NCBI GenBank assembly: GCA_030704615.1
Contig: CM060733.1
Location: forward strand, 35,402,001 to 35,466,000
Direction: 5' to 3'
DNA length: 64,000 bases
Source of the DNA: Takakia lepidozioides
Taxonomy: Eukaryota > Streptophyta > Takakiopsida > Takakiales > Takakiaceae
Below are positions 43,409-56,215 of this stretch, piece by piece. A program made the translations under genes and the position numbers. The notes beneath the pieces were generated by a model. The model ran no database searches. It saw only the letters and a list, made by a program, of their open reading frames with translations, and had not been told where the DNA came from. Positions within the stretch are counted from its first letter, which is position 1. Each line of letters starts with the position of its first letter.

Positions 43409-45110
43409 TTGAAAGATACTGATTCAGGTGTCACAACGACGGTAGCTGTGCCGATCGTAACCCTAACAGATGACGTGACCAACACGACAACTCTAGATGT
43501 GCATGAACAACCACAATCTAATTCTGCTCCATTACGACCACCATCCACGAGGATAGTGATCAGGCCTACACGCCTAAAGGACTATATTGTTGGAGTTGCA
43601 GAAGTTACAGAAATCGCCGAGCCTTCAAACTTTCATGAAGCCTCTCAATCTAAGGGATGGCGCAAGGCGATGGAGAAGGATATTGAGTCCATTTACAAGA
43701 ATGAGACCTGGAGTTTAGTTGATCTGCCAAAGGGAAAGGTTCCTATAATAGCCAAGTGGGTATATAAAATGAAGGAAGGTCCAGGTGGAGTCGCTCACAC
43801 TTTGAAGGCACGCATCGTGGCAAGGGGGTTTGAACAGCAAGCTGCAATCGATTTTGAGGAAACATTTGCACCTGTGGTAAAGTGGCCAACCCTGCGAACT
43901 CTTATTGCTCTAGCTGCTAGGAAATTGCATTATCTAGATGTAAAAACCGCTTTCTTAAATGGGGACTTAAAAGAAGAAGTGTTTTTGGAGCAACCATATG
44001 GGTTTGTACTAGCTGGCAAGAGCACAAGGTTTGTACGCTTAAGAAGGCACTTACGGACTCAAACAAGCCCCTCGGGCTTGGTACGAAAAGATAGACGACT
44101 ACCTCAAGAAACAAGGCATGCATAGGAGCAACGTGGACTACAACCTCTATTATTTCATAGAAGACGGAAAACTGGTTATCTTAGTCATGTACATTGACAA
44201 TATGTTGATAACAGGGAACAACACGTAGAAAATAGACCGGTTGATTTCACAGCTTCTAAGTCGATTTGAGATGACCAACCTCGGAACCACGGGGTACTAC
44301 CTGCGAATTGAGTTTTTGTATCTTGATATAGGAATCTTTATGACTCAACGTGGGTATGTCATCAAGCTGCTACTGGAGTTCGGCATGCAGGATTGCAATC
44401 CCTGCCAAGTACCAATGCACGCAGACACCAAACTTATGGCAGATATGGGTGCAGAGAAGGCTGATGGAACCACTTACAGACACATTGTGGGCAAGCTTAT
44501 ACATTTAACTCATATAAGGCTAGATATTTCTTTTTTTTGTGGGTGTAGTCAGCATGTACATGTCTGAACCACAAGTCCCGCACATGAATGCAGCACAACA
44601 AATTCTTCGATATTTGAAGGGGACAACACACTATGGCATTCTATTTGAGAAGGGAGGTTCCACCATAGTTCAGGGTTTTACCGATGCAGATTGGGCCGGG
44701 GATGCTGAAAATAGAAGGTCCACCTCTGGTTATCTCTTTCAACTCGAAGATTGCCCCATTACATGGCGGCAACCTACAGTTGCTTTGTCGTCGACTGAGG
44801 CTGAATACAGAGACAATATGGTTGAACACGTTGGCAAAGGAGTTGGGCTTTAAGAGCCATGAACCGACACAGATTTATTGCGACAATACGAGCTCTCTCA
44901 AGATGGCACAAAATCCGGTTTTTCACACTAGAATGAAACATATCGAAGCAGGTTCAACAGGGACATCTCGACGTTGTTCATGTTGCTTCCGGGGTCAAAT
45001 AGCCGACATCCTAACCAAACCACTTGGAAGGGTGAAATTTGAAGAACTGCGAGACAAGCTTGGAGTTCTCTTTCGAGCATTCATACACACAAGACAAGCG
45101 AAGATCGTGC
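43409..45110 (+). pseudogene. Ty1/copia reverse transcriptase-RNase H remnant
   Basis: Order: WRKAMEKDIESIYKNETW, PIIAKWVYKMK, LKARIVARGFEQ, FAPVVKWPTLRTLIALAA, LDVKTAFLNGDLKEEVFLEQP (reverse transcriptase fingers and palm). A frameshift near 44010 is followed by the catalytic region with YIDN in place of YVDD and a stop at 44226. RNase H follows: FTDADWAGDAENRRSTSGYLF and ALSSTEAEYR, another frame change near 44820, then DNTSSLKMAQNPVFHTRMKHIE and ADILTKPLGR. Gag, protease and integrase are missing. Multiple lesions show an old, dead copy. Confidence 0.9.
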
Positions 45111-45243
45111 TAATCATATCGTGCTAATCATATCGTGCTAATCTAACGCTGATCTCTCACACTAACGCCATTGCTATAGAATAGTTCAGTTTTCTTTTGG
45201 TAACATAAGCATCTTTTAGAGAGCACTTGGGGTGTGAGGGGAG

Positions 45244-45493
45244 GTGTTGGTGTAGTTACTATTATCACACCCTCAATAATTGGGTAGCTACAGGACTCTT
45301 TTAGTTTTAGATAAGCAGACAAATTATGGTCACTGACCAGAGCATGTTCCCCATCATGTTTATAGGATCAGCTAGCTGTGTTTATCTCTTATCCATCTAG
45401 GGACCAATTAGATTACACGGCCACTCCGTTAAGATTTGTGGCCCGCTGTGTTTGTATTCAGTTGACTCAATCTATTATACAAAACCCGCAACA
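45244..45493 (+). mobile_element. 3' LTR of the copia remnant
   Basis: About 250 bp beginning TGTTGG directly after a purine-rich tract (GTGAGGGGAGG) and ending CAACA. No 5' LTR is in the window. It ends where the dispersed repeat at 45487-45775 begins, so the element inserted in or next to that repeat. Confidence 0.65.
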
Positions 45494-45775
45494 CCGATGG
45501 CACTGAGTAGTTGCTTCAAGTTCTTACAACTACTCAAAGTGAGAAGTGGAGCTGTGGTAAGTCCAATTTGGGATCAGAGCAACAGAATGTCTTGCTGCCT
45601 TCCCCAGGAGCAGCAGCTGCTCGCCCCACGTCCATCCTCCTGAAAATAACGACCTGGATTAGCAGCGCAGGTATATTGTAAATTAAAACAGAAGGAAAAA
45701 GTAACCTTGCTATGGGCAGTGAAGGCTTACAGGGGCGGAACCGAACCTCAGAAAGACAGAGAAGGAGTGCACGAA
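45487..45775 (-). repeat. Dispersed repeat, copy 2 (inverted copy of 26755-27025)
   Basis: Complement matches 26755-27025 over about 270 bp with scattered differences, including GATGGACGTGGGGCGAGC and CCCCTGTAAGCCTTCA. The two copies are 18 kb apart in opposite orientation. Confidence 0.75.
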
Positions 45776-45844
45776 GAGAGAGGACATTCAGCCACAACAG
45801 CGCTGTGAGGGAAAAAAAAACCACGATCACAACTCAAGTGGAAA

Positions 45845-46140
45845 GTCCTGAAACACTTCAGAAAGGAGAGACACGAAAGTTGAAGTAACTCAGCGTCCGG
45901 GAAATAATTTCAGTTGAACCAGCCAATGGCCCCTCATTCTGAGAACCAACCGGCTAAGTGGGTTGGGGAGTCAGTTGCTTCCCCTTAATGGTAACTGCAA
46001 TAGTCAATTTCCTATGTGAACATACTCGGTAAATTTCCGAAGGTTTCAATTTTCACTCGGAAATCCTCGAAATCAGTCGGCTAGCATGTAACTGGCTGCC
46101 GGTTCTCCCCGTTGGTTGCACGAAACCACCAGCGAAGCTC
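45845..46140 (+). repeat. Repeat matching the P450 upstream region (inverted)
   Basis: Two blocks match 55440-56215 in reverse complement: GTTGAACCAGCCA and GAAATAATTTCAG words of 45890-45945 against 56155-56210, and GTCGGCTAGCATGTAACTGG of 46075-46130 against 55480-55545. The copy near the P450 has about 450 extra bases between the blocks. Likely a dispersed non-autonomous element. Confidence 0.6.
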
Positions 46141-47572
46141 GAGGTGATTCCGCCCCAAGACGACATCACACACGGAGCCTGACGAAGTCTAACTGTGCAC
46201 ATTTTTCCTTGGACAGTCCCTACGGCGTAACTGGTGTTGTGTTTGCCTAGATGGTGTTAATGGGCGATCATTTTTCCTGCTGTCAATCACTGGCATCAAG
46301 AAGATTTGACCCCTGCTCCTCAACTCCACCACATGTTGAAGCATAATGGAGTGATTGAACTCGCTAAGCTGTGGCTGGCTGCTTTCTCTTTACAGACGTT
46401 CTACAGTCTCATTCTGATTCCTGAGAAGAATCCTCTGAAGAGTTCTTTGTTTATGATTGTAAATTCTTGGTTCAATGTACACAAACAATCTACACTTTCG
46501 GTTGTATGGTGTGATATGATTTTTTTAAATCCGTTGCACTCTATGTTGGAATGTGTGTCTGGAGAGTCATTTTGGGGTGATCCTTAAGTGCTTTGATCCT
46601 CTTGTTGGAGGAAAAACAGTTTTGAGAAAGGTGAACTGGACCGCACACTTATCATCTGTGGAGTTGACTACATATAAAAAATAATCATCACGATATGAAT
46701 TTGTAACAGCAGAAATCTGAAACTTTAAGATCCACAAAAGCACCTGTATCTGTTATGTACAGAAAAATCCAAGTATGTTGGAGTGGGGAAGAATTGCACT
46801 GACAGCCTAAACTAAAATCTGTTGAATGTCATCAAATACTGGGTATAGTCTCTTACATTTCCCCAGGAATGTTATAAAAGGACTGTTGTACTCCAGTATG
46901 GAGCATGAGGGGAGAGATGCAAGGAATTAAAGCTGGAGAGACTGAAGGGCAACCTTGGCTGCAAGGGCAACTACACAGTGTCTGTGGAGTCCACCTTCAA
47001 GACTTGGGGCATGGCTTGTGACCATCCAGTGTGTCAATATGGCAAACTGGTGTAAGGGCCCCACAAGATTTCAGTCGAATGAGCAGTGTGTGATGTTCCT
47101 GGGTGGTGGATTTTGGGCTGGTTACAATACATCATTACTAGAAGTAGTCAAACTCTGTGGTTCTATGGACGAAGTACATGGTGGGGAAGTTTATATATGT
47201 GGAACAAGTCTAAGTAGGAAGGAGAAAAATGAAGCATAAAGATGGTTGCGGTGCATTTTCTTTTTCATATGAAACCTGACTAGTCGACTAGTCCATTTTG
47301 TTATTCATATGGCCACGAGGTATTAGCCAGGTTTTCCTTGTTTGAAACTCAGCACTTCAGTGTTCCGCAGAGACTGTGACAGGAGGCAGTGAATGGCATG
47401 GGGCGGGGGGGTTTCGGAGATGATGCAAACTAATTTGTAACAGTGCAAGACATATAACGTTCCAAACTAGATGGTTTATATATTCATAGAAAGAAGACAA
47501 GTCAGAGTCTACTGGAGATGCTTTTGTTCAGGCTTGCAAGCAGTGTGATGAGGTGTTTCTCGGCTATTGCAG
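46141..47572. other. No gene recognised
   Basis: About 1.4 kb without a clear gene. A 94-codon frame at 46955-47239 has no recognised motif. The last part is probably intron of the LON-domain gene copy. Confidence 0.4.
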
Positions 47573-49002
47573 GTTAGGCGTTTGGAAATAGGAGCTCTTG
47601 TAACAATCCGAGGGATTGGCCGCATCAAGATGGTCAACTTAACTCAGGTATGGCTCATCTGAAGTTAGGTCAAGTTTCAGTTTTAGGATGGTTCACCCCC
47701 CGATGTTCCTCATTTCTTCAGCCTGCAAACACCATTGGTAGCTTTCAGAAAAAAAGTGCAGCTTGGTAATGAAACTTGAGTTTGTGACAGATGGAGCCAT
47801 TCATTAAGTGCACAGTGGTGCCAGTAAAAGACGAAACCCCAGAAGATAGGAAATCTTTGTGTGCATCAACTGAGGAGCTCAAAAAGACATTGGCAGATGT
47901 GCAGCAACTCCAAATTAAGATTAAGGTAAAACATACACCAAACCAAATGACTTTTTCCACGTGGTGCAACTGTTTGTTCTTCTTCCTCCTCCCACCATAC
48001 TAGATTAATGGAGTCCTTGGCCATAAGGCTCCAGTGAAAAAGCAATAAGTTCTAACCCCTCCTTCCCTATCCTAGCCGTCGAAAGTATTGTAGTGTTGTT
48101 CTTAAACTAGGAGCAAAGTGATTGATGATAGTCCAAACATTTAACATGAAAACTGCACAGCTTTGGTAAAGGAGCTGGGATTTTGGACCAATCTTCCCTT
48201 GTTCTGAGTGACTGTGTTTATCTTGACTTGGCTGACACGAACAATCCAATCCTCTTTAAGATATCGTCCTGATGCAAAGATGAAATCTGCGAATACAGGA
48301 CTTTTTCCATGGGATATGAGATTGCTGTGGTAGAATTTTCAAATCTGCCTGGTAACAGTACTCTCAGACACAAGGAAACTGCATAGATAAAGGGTTTTCC
48401 TCCTTTCAAAAGGCAGTTTTGGTGCATCACTTGTATGCAGACTGCAAAAGATGAAACTTTGCAAACACCACTGGAGAAAGCCTTACAATGGGCAGAGAAG
48501 GGGGAGCTTGATGATTTGGTCAAGTGCTTTGTTCCCAGCCGCGAAGAGTGCCTCTCTTTCGCGGCCCTCCAGCCTGTTGCAGGTACATTGTCTCTCTCCC
48601 AAGCTCCTCTCTTTTCTTTTTCTCTTGCATTCCTCTATGTTATTCTCACACTTTCTCTTTTCTCTCTTCTCCTGTTCTTCTTCTATCCCCTCTATCCCGT
48701 CTTTTCCCCTGTATTCTTTGCTTGCAACTCCCCACTTGCATTTGTGTGAATGTCATTGCTACAGCACATTCTGGTAGTAACATTCAATAAATCTCATGGG
48801 CAGGTGCGAGTCCAGGAGAGTTACACAGCTGTTGCAAGAAAGGCTGAAAGCTATGGCAGCTGTGGACACGGGAGTGCGACTGACCAACGTCACCCAATAT
48901 GCTGAACAAAGTAGGGTATCCCAATGTGTGACATCCTCCGAACTTGTTTTCCTGTACACAGCTATTGCATTGCTGTCCCAGTTGGCTGGAATGTGCGGTT
49001 GA
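47573..49002 (+). pseudogene. LON substrate-binding-domain gene, 3' exons (rearranged)
   Basis: Exons 47573-47647 (RLEIGALVTIRGIGRIKMV), 47791-47925 (MEPFIKCTVVPVKDE), 48441-48582 (LEKALQWAEKGELDDLVKC) and from about 48805 (QLLQERLKAMAAVDTG) to 49002. All have GT-AG borders and match plant LON N-terminal-domain proteins, such as the Arabidopsis At1g19740/At1g75460 kind, predicted plastid proteins of unknown substrate. The preceding exon lies on the opposite strand at 49177-49293, so the gene is broken by an inversion. A frame break near 48825, between GELH and QLLQER, also disrupts the last exon. Confidence 0.7.
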
Positions 49003-49176
49003 TTCTTAGTTGAGAGAAATAAACTCATCAGCATGTAACTATTGAAACAGAACAGGTTCACTATTTGGCCTTCACAATGCCCATGAATTGATGCCGGACC
49101 AGGTACTGGGCACATTGATACACAACACCACAATTAGTTCATGACTAACTATGGGTAAGATACCTGGGGGCCTTAC

Positions 49177-49293
49177 ACTCTCAATGCGAGCCAAGCAGCC
49201 ATAGGTAGCCACAAATGATGCAACTCCAGTGTCCTCTCCCTTCACTGGCTCAATCACAATGTGTGCAAACAGATAGTTGGGCCGTCCAATGAC
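49177..49293 (-). pseudogene. LON-domain exon on the opposite strand
   Basis: Minus-strand exon of 39 codons, AG acceptor before 49293 and GTAAGG donor after 49177. It contains NYLFAHIVIEP and ASFVATYGCLARIES. In plant LON-domain proteins this sequence comes immediately before RLEIGALV..RG.GR, which here is on the plus strand at 47573. The splice phases fit (both phase 0). A similar acceptor and short exon-like stretch (VMGADKTMP) lies just upstream at about 49460. Confidence 0.7.
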
Positions 49294-51556
49294 CTGCAAG
49301 GGCACAACACAATACAGGTGAACAAAAGCATGCTTAGCTGTAGCTATTAGTGAAGACGACAAAGTATTTTCTGGGCAATGAAAGTGAATAGGCTGCCAAC
49401 CACTGTCAGGTCAGCTTGTGTATGATCAGATCTGGGCATTGTCTTGTCCGCCCCCATCACCTGCAAGCACCCACACACAGCACAAGTGAACAGAAGCATA
49501 GTGATTTGTGAAGCGGGTAACATTCAGTTTTAGGCAATTGACTGCTAAAAACGTCTACCATTGACATCAGGCTTGAAAGTGTGAGATCAATTCCAGCAAT
49601 GCTCACTTAGCCCTCTACCTTACAGGAGACATGACAATTGTGTCTGTGCTTACAATCCGAAACACTTGATGGAGAAACTGAGGGAAGAGAGAAAGCAAAC
49701 AAGGACATTTGTTACATCTGCTGGAGGTTGAAAGGACCGGAACAGAGCTAAGAGAGAGAGATAGGAAACAAGGAGGTGACGAGATATGAAGGAAGAAAGA
49801 AGCAGTAATTTATTACGTCCACAGAAGTAGACGGACAGATAGAGACGGAGATTGAAGGAAAAATCATTGCAGTGTGTGTATTATCAACAACTGCTATGAA
49901 TTGGTAACCATATTCCTGTCTTCGCAGCAAATTCAAGTCTTCCAGTACAGACACCGCCAATGTGGACGTAGTATTGACAACATTGCTCCAGATAATGGGC
50001 ATCTTCGTGACGATGCTAAAGATAGGCACATACCATTTGAAACCGACACGTAAGACTTTCATGGCGTAGGTAGCATGACAAACAAGTATGCTGTATCCAA
50101 CAGGAAACACTGCGCAGAAACAAGATTGACAGCCAGGTCCCTTCATTTGCTAGGACCTCCGCACAATTAGCATGCTCATAGGTGAGCCTAAGTAGGTAAG
50201 GGAAAGCTATTAGGTCTCTTTTACCTTACCTCTAATCTCAGCACCTCACTAAGGTCGCCAAGCAGAAAAAGAAGTAACGTGCTAACATATCTCAAAGCAG
50301 AACAAAATTTTTTTGAGAAAGTGAGGAAAGAGAGTAGCAGACCAGCAGACAATATTCAAAAGACTCAAAAACAGAAAAAACAATCATGATAAGCAAACAC
50401 ATCCCACAATAAGGACCTACCAGTAAATACCAGCATGCGCATCAGGGCAGAAGTGCTTTCTGCCATGCGTTGCCGCACAGTAGAACATGTGCAGTTAACC
50501 ACGAGCATCTAACCCTGTGGAAGCCGGTAGAGTTCACTCTTTTTCTGCTGTCAATACTTTGGTCCTGTGGGCTATGAAACGAACCTCTCTGCTTTTCACG
50601 ATCCACAGTGAGGTACGAACATGGCGGACTTCTATGGCAACCGCGGGCGTACGACAAATGAGAGGAGGATGCAAGGTCGACGAGTGAGGAGGTGAGAGAG
50701 AGAGGGGACGACAAATGGTGCATAGACGGCATGGGAGATCCAACCACCGCCATAGCCATCCTTGTGTGATCTCTCGCCAGATATTCTACACCAGATGGCT
50801 GCACGCAGCAACGCTGAAACTCGCGCCTTTGAACTTGGTGCACAGGTGCTAAGGTGGATGACCCAATTCAGACCGGACGGTACGCCGGTTTCCTTCATGT
50901 CAAATATTCCCCACCCTCTCTTGAGAATGACATTGAAGGAGAGTAAACTCCAGTCGGGGTTACACGGTGGGGAGGATAACTCCATTTGGGGTTACATGAC
51001 GGGGTGCGCAATTCAGTGTAAATCACACTTGGTCTCCAAATTTGATCAAGTCCAACTTTGGCTAAGTATAAATTGGACTAACGAGAGTTACACACAAGCC
51101 ACAGAACACTAGTCCGGGTTATACTACAATAGCTTCTCATCAAGTACTAAACCCACAATCTTGTTGCTTACACTCCAATAACCTTACCAACACACCACTC
51201 ATCACTGCATGACACCCTCCTGGATTCTTAAGTATTTAATAGTGAATCCGAGGTAGGAGGGGGTGGGGAGGATTTGGCAGTTCCCCCCCCCCCCCCGGGC
51301 TGGAGGACCCTGGACCTTGCTACTTACAGGAGCCCTTTCTGCTTCACCACATGCTTGATATGGATAATGTCAGTCTTTTCCTCACAGAAAACTGAATAGC
51401 ACTTTATCACATGACACCCCAGACATTGCGTGGCAAAATGATTAGATCCAAGAAGGAACTTAATGCTAACTATTGCATGATGCGGCTGTAACTCGGTTGA
51501 TCCATCCAGTAAACTTGGGATTATGGAAGGAGCCACAAGCAAGGAAATGGCTGCAG
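49294..51556. other. No gene recognised
   Basis: About 2.2 kb with short frames only. A poly-C run lies at about 51284-51297. The frame at 50762-51112 (+) is open for 116 codons without recognised motifs. It may hold the missing 5' exons of the LON gene, but I could not identify them. Confidence 0.4.
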
Positions 51557-54500
51557 TCAAGGCCTTCTTCGCCACATGTATCTCTTTGCAATTTTCAAGA
51601 GCAGCCCCTTTTTCAGACGTGGGAAGAAGGGGTCGACGGTGACTTCCTCATTGGGGTCGACAAGTGACCATTGTAAGCGTCTAACCAGTTGATCCAGAAA
51701 CACCAACATCTCCAACCGCCAACTCTCATAGCCAGGGCAGCTGTGTACACCTCCTCCAAAGGGTACAAACGTGTACTGAGGAGGTCCCATACCTTCGAAT
51801 CGGGAGGGGTCAAAGTTGCGTGGTTCAGGAAAGTACTCTGGGACCATGTTGGAGCGATGTGATGAATACACCACCTGCGACATAGTGACACAACATATGA
51901 TAGAAGTCAAGCTTTCTACAATGGAGAATTGTATTTCTATGATACATTTTAGGCCTAGTCCCAGAAAGTGTGAGCAGCAGATCATGCGAGTTAATGTGAC
52001 ATCCGATAATGCTGATTGTTTGGGACGAGTTATTTGACGACTTGAACTGATAAGGTTAAGTGGTTTTGATCGATGAAGCCCATGACAAAAGAGTGCTTGG
52101 ACCATTGGAGCCCAATATTGAATAAGGACAGTGTGAGAATTATATGAGTGGGTGCGGAGTGGGGGAGGGGCGGGAGTACCTTCCACCCCTTGGGAATTGT
52201 GAAGCCATCGAATTCGAAATCGGTAATAGCCTCCCGAAAGGCGATTGGCACCACTGGTACGGTGCGCATACTTTCTTGGATAACACGCCATGTGTACTTC
52301 ATCTGCCTCGTGTCCGTCCAGTTCAGTACTGCTCCAGGTTCCCTCTCTGCCGCAATCTGACTTAGCTCTGGAAACTCGTACAAAATAATCAGTAAACACT
52401 TCCACTGGAAAGAGAATGTACTCATCACGTGTGCCGTACCTTGTGGCCATTGACCCCGCGCCCACTTTGAGGGGGAACCGAAAGAGACAGGAACTACCTT
52501 TGTCAGGGGCTGACGCCGATAGTATGACTTACACAAAGATAAATCTGCTGTGTGCGATTTGCCCAATAACTAGGCCCCAAAAGGACCAGGGCTTTTGGCT
52601 CCGCCTCGAGCGAGATTTTCAAAGTTGGTGAACAGAGGTACAGGCACAAATCCCTTGAAGGATTTGAAGAGTTTGTCTCTCTGGTGGAGTACCCAGGACA
52701 GTGAGTCTTCAGGTTGCCCACACAACAGGCATTTGCAATGCTCCTTTCCTCTGTGCATGTGTTCGCTGTTTAAAGGTAGGCTTCCTGCCCTGAGTTTCAA
52801 CTTTAAGTCTAGTGCCGAGAGTGGGTAAACCCTTGAGGTCATCCATTCATACGTCCTCCCCCATGTCACAGACTGGAAACAAGTTCAGGGAAGACTTCTC
52901 ATCTTTCTAGTCAATTTGCTTGTAGCAAATTATTCAAACAACTTCATCTTTGCAGTGCGTTCAATCTACCACTTGATGGCCGGGCAGGTTGGCATCAACC
53001 TCACATGCTAAGCACACATTTCATGGGAAGCACCCTCACCCACTTCCGTTCATGCCAGTTCTCATATCATGCCATCTCTAATACCTATGATGTCATAGGA
53101 AAGGTACTTCGGACAATGGGACATGAGATGAAGGCTACCTTTCAGAATCTCATTCACGCAGGTCGGATTTTCAGCCAAGAGGCGCAACGTCATGGAAAGG
53201 GCGGCGGCAGTGGTGTCGTGGCCAGCAAACATGAGAGAAATGAGGTTGTCTTGGATGGCAGCCTCGGTGAGGAACTGTCCATTCTCGTCCGGCGTTGTCA
53301 GGAGCACTGACAGAAGGTCTTGATGTGGCGATGCAAGTTTGTCTTCGAGTTCCTGCCACGGTACAGATCATCCATGGTCACACAACAATACTTTCAAGAA
53401 CAATCCCTGATCTCTTGAAAGAAAGAAAGACGGCAACTGAGATAATCTTCCGAAGTCTAAACGAATCCCTGACTGCAAGTACATCATGTAAAGATCTCAT
53501 AAAAATCGGTCATCCAACTAATGAGCTTGAGTTGCAATATGTAGCAAGCGGGAGATTATATGGTGGATTCCACTTTGAGTATCTCTTGTTACCTGGCGCC
53601 TTCTTGTCATGATGGCGCCGAGGCCACTGAGGAGGATCTTACGAGCGCGTTTAGCTTTCCAGAAACGAGTGCCCGGGATATCAAAGGGAAAGTCCATAAG
53701 GCCATCCACCATAGTAGTGAATGCATCCAAAAGATTGTTGAGTTCAGGGCCCTCCTTTAAGCTCAAAAAGAGATCGCATGCTGCAACAAATGCAAATTGT
53801 TTGATGCACTCAGATCCTGTCACTTGGTCTTTATTCTCCCAATGCTTGGATATGTGGGCAGCTGCAAATACCTCCATTCTTGGCACAAAGCTCTGGATCG
53901 ATTCAGGATTGAGAAGGTCCATGATGATGCGGCGGATGCGTCTGTGCAATCTCCCCACAGTTGAGAATAGTTCAAAGCAGCAGCATTGCGATCGCCTGTG
54001 AGAACTTTTAGGAATTCTTATTGTGTGTCATATTGTCTCGCAATATTGGCAAGGTCGAGCCCAGCCTGTTGTGTATGAAGTTGTTGACTTCCTGCATACA
54101 GTTCTAACTGTCTAAGTAGAGCAGTGATCATCATACCACACGCCGCAATGCGGTGTGTGCACAGACATGTTGAAAATACGAGACTAGCTGAACATTGTTG
54201 CAATTGGTAACAGGGCCAAGAAAGTTTTTAAGCAATCGTTCACTTGCTTTGGCAGGTGTCCCTACTTGTTTTTCCCAAGGAAACCCAAGCCACAGGCACT
54301 GGGCAATGAGGGAGAAAATTAACCCCCTTTTGGAGCCATTGAGGCACGTCCCTATTATTCTGAACAATACACAAGTTTGTCCATCTCAAAATTATTCAAG
54401 AGCGTTATTCACCTGTGAGAGTCGGGCGTCCCGAAGGTATAGACTTCTTTTCCAAGAAGGATGCCAAATGAGCTGGGCCAGCAATTTCGAACCAGTTTGT

Positions 54501-55181
54501 TCTCATTCGCAAACACGAACTTGTTTCCAGCAGGCGCGGGCAAGCACACAGTCTTGTCACCCATCAGCGAGGTTTTGAACACCGCTCCATATTTCTTCTC
54601 CCGAGCCTGCGACCAGATCAAACCATGAGATCATTTCATATCACAGCTCTGAAACCTACTAGATGTTGAGACTTCTATTATTGAATCACTTCACTCATAC
54701 TACGTAGTGGATGATAAGTGGATCCAAAGAATTGGCAAAAGAGTGGGCACCAGGGATCTCAAAATAAATATAATAGCTCAGCTGCTCGTGGCAGAACATG
54801 ATGTACAAGGTTTCTAATAATATAGCTCAGCCACGTACAACAAGACCTTCATCATTCGAGTTTCACGTATGTCTAGTCTAGTAAGCATCGCAATCGCGTC
54901 CTTGGCATTGCCTGAAAGAAATCTTCGGGTCTGTTGATGCGCATCGCTGAGAGGTAGCTAAGTGTCTCCCCAATAAATGGAAGCCCAAATCGACCCGGTG
55001 GAAGTGGGGGCCGGCCTTTGAGCTGATTCTTCTCTGATTGCGAAGGAATAATCCTGAAGACCAGCCACAACACCAGAGTCCCAAACAGCAGTGAAAAGAG
55101 TGAACCCAAAGTTGCCCCATGTCTGATCACTGTTCCCGTATACAGTTGCCACGCTCCATCGATCCCAACCAAGTTTGTCAT
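51557..55181 (-). CDS. Cytochrome P450, CYP85 clan (CYP716-like), six exons
   Basis: Exons 55181-54912, 54606-54413, 53950-53593, 53352-53139, 52367-52180 and 51874-51557 join in frame to 513 residues, normal P450 length. Features in order: an N-terminal membrane anchor (SLFSLLFGTLVLWLVFRI), proline hinge PPLPPG, GLPFIGETLSYL, KKYGAVFKTSLMG, HRRIRRIIMDLLNPE, I-helix AGHDTTAAALS, K-helix ESMR, NFDPSRFEG, and heme loop PFGGGVHSCPGYE with the ligand Cys. Such enzymes are ER-bound monooxygenases, in this clan mostly acting on sterols, triterpenoids, diterpenoids or hormones; the substrate here cannot be told. Introns 2-5 are GT-AG; intron 1 appears to start GC (CAG|GCAATG). No lesions seen. Confidence 0.92.
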
Positions 55182-55439
55182 ACCTACCCACGGAGCCCCT
55201 CGAGATATAGCTGAATCTACTCAACACTTCAAGCCCTGAAGCTTGGGGTCTCTGCTCTTCACTTGAACTCGTAAAATCTAATGTCTACGTAAGACATACC
55301 CGACTATAGCGAGCTAAGGAACTCCAAAGCTACCAGCAGGCGCACTTAAGTTCCCAGAAAGCGGGTTTGCAATGTTTTGCAGTGCGAGGAACCCGTGCCT
55401 GGCGGTGGCACAGTGGGTATTCAAATGGTCTGTGAAGGG

Positions 55440-56215
55440 GGTGATGATTAACCGGAAATTACGGGTCCTGCCTTTAGCAGCTTTTGTGGAACCAACGAAC
55501 GGGGAGAACCGGAGCCAGTTACATGCTAGCCGACTGAATTCCAGCATTTCCTAATGAAATATGAAACCTCGGGAAATGGATCCGAGGGAAAAAAAATGGC
55601 CGAAGCGGAAATCAACCAGGTGCCCTACTTTTAGGAAGAATATTTGCCTTTCCATTTCATTACAGACAGGAAATCTGGCAAGGCCTGGACGGATTCCCTT
55701 CTTATATTACAAAAAAAGGAAATGGCCGTCGAGGTCCGCCACATGGCGGAAATCCAACGTGTCAGGCCTGAGGAGGGCGTGAGGAGGGCGTTTAGGCGAA
55801 AAAATATTGAACTCAAGAGGGCGGGGCCACTACTAGTAGACGTTGCTTTGGGAGCCCCCAGCCCCACGCCTGCTTGCATATCACAGCTCACCTGTCCACG
55901 TGGGTTCAATTCTTGAAACTGGTTGTGATTACTTAATTATTATTATTATTTACTTATTGTTGTGCATTTGACACTTGTGTTGTCAACAGGGTGATATTTA
56001 TAAGGGCTGGATTTATAGCTGAAAACAAAAATAAATCATTAGGAATATTATCGTTGTTGTTAAAAAATTTATCTCGGAAATTGACGGGTTATAGTTACAC
56101 TAAGGGGCAGCAAGGGACTGCCCACCCCACTTACTCCGATTGCTGCTGGGAATGAGCGGCTACTGGCTGGTTCAACTCAAATTTTTTCCCGGACGCTGAG
56201 TGGAATTGTGGGTCC
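55440..56215. repeat. Dispersed repeat upstream of the P450
   Basis: Reverse-complement match of 45845-46140 in two blocks, 55480-55545 and about 56090-56210. It begins about 260 bp upstream of the P450 start codon and could carry promoter sequence into the gene. Confidence 0.55.

Noticed and set aside
48435-48790. Long plus-strand frames after the LON exon at 48441-48582
   Set aside because: They run into a CT-rich intron after a GTACAT donor and lose similarity to LON proteins at that point.
54131-54367. Minus-strand frame between P450 exons 2 and 3 as an extra exon
   Set aside because: Exons 2 and 3 join in phase (54413 to 53950) to give the expected HRRIRR block; the intervening frame has no P450 similarity.
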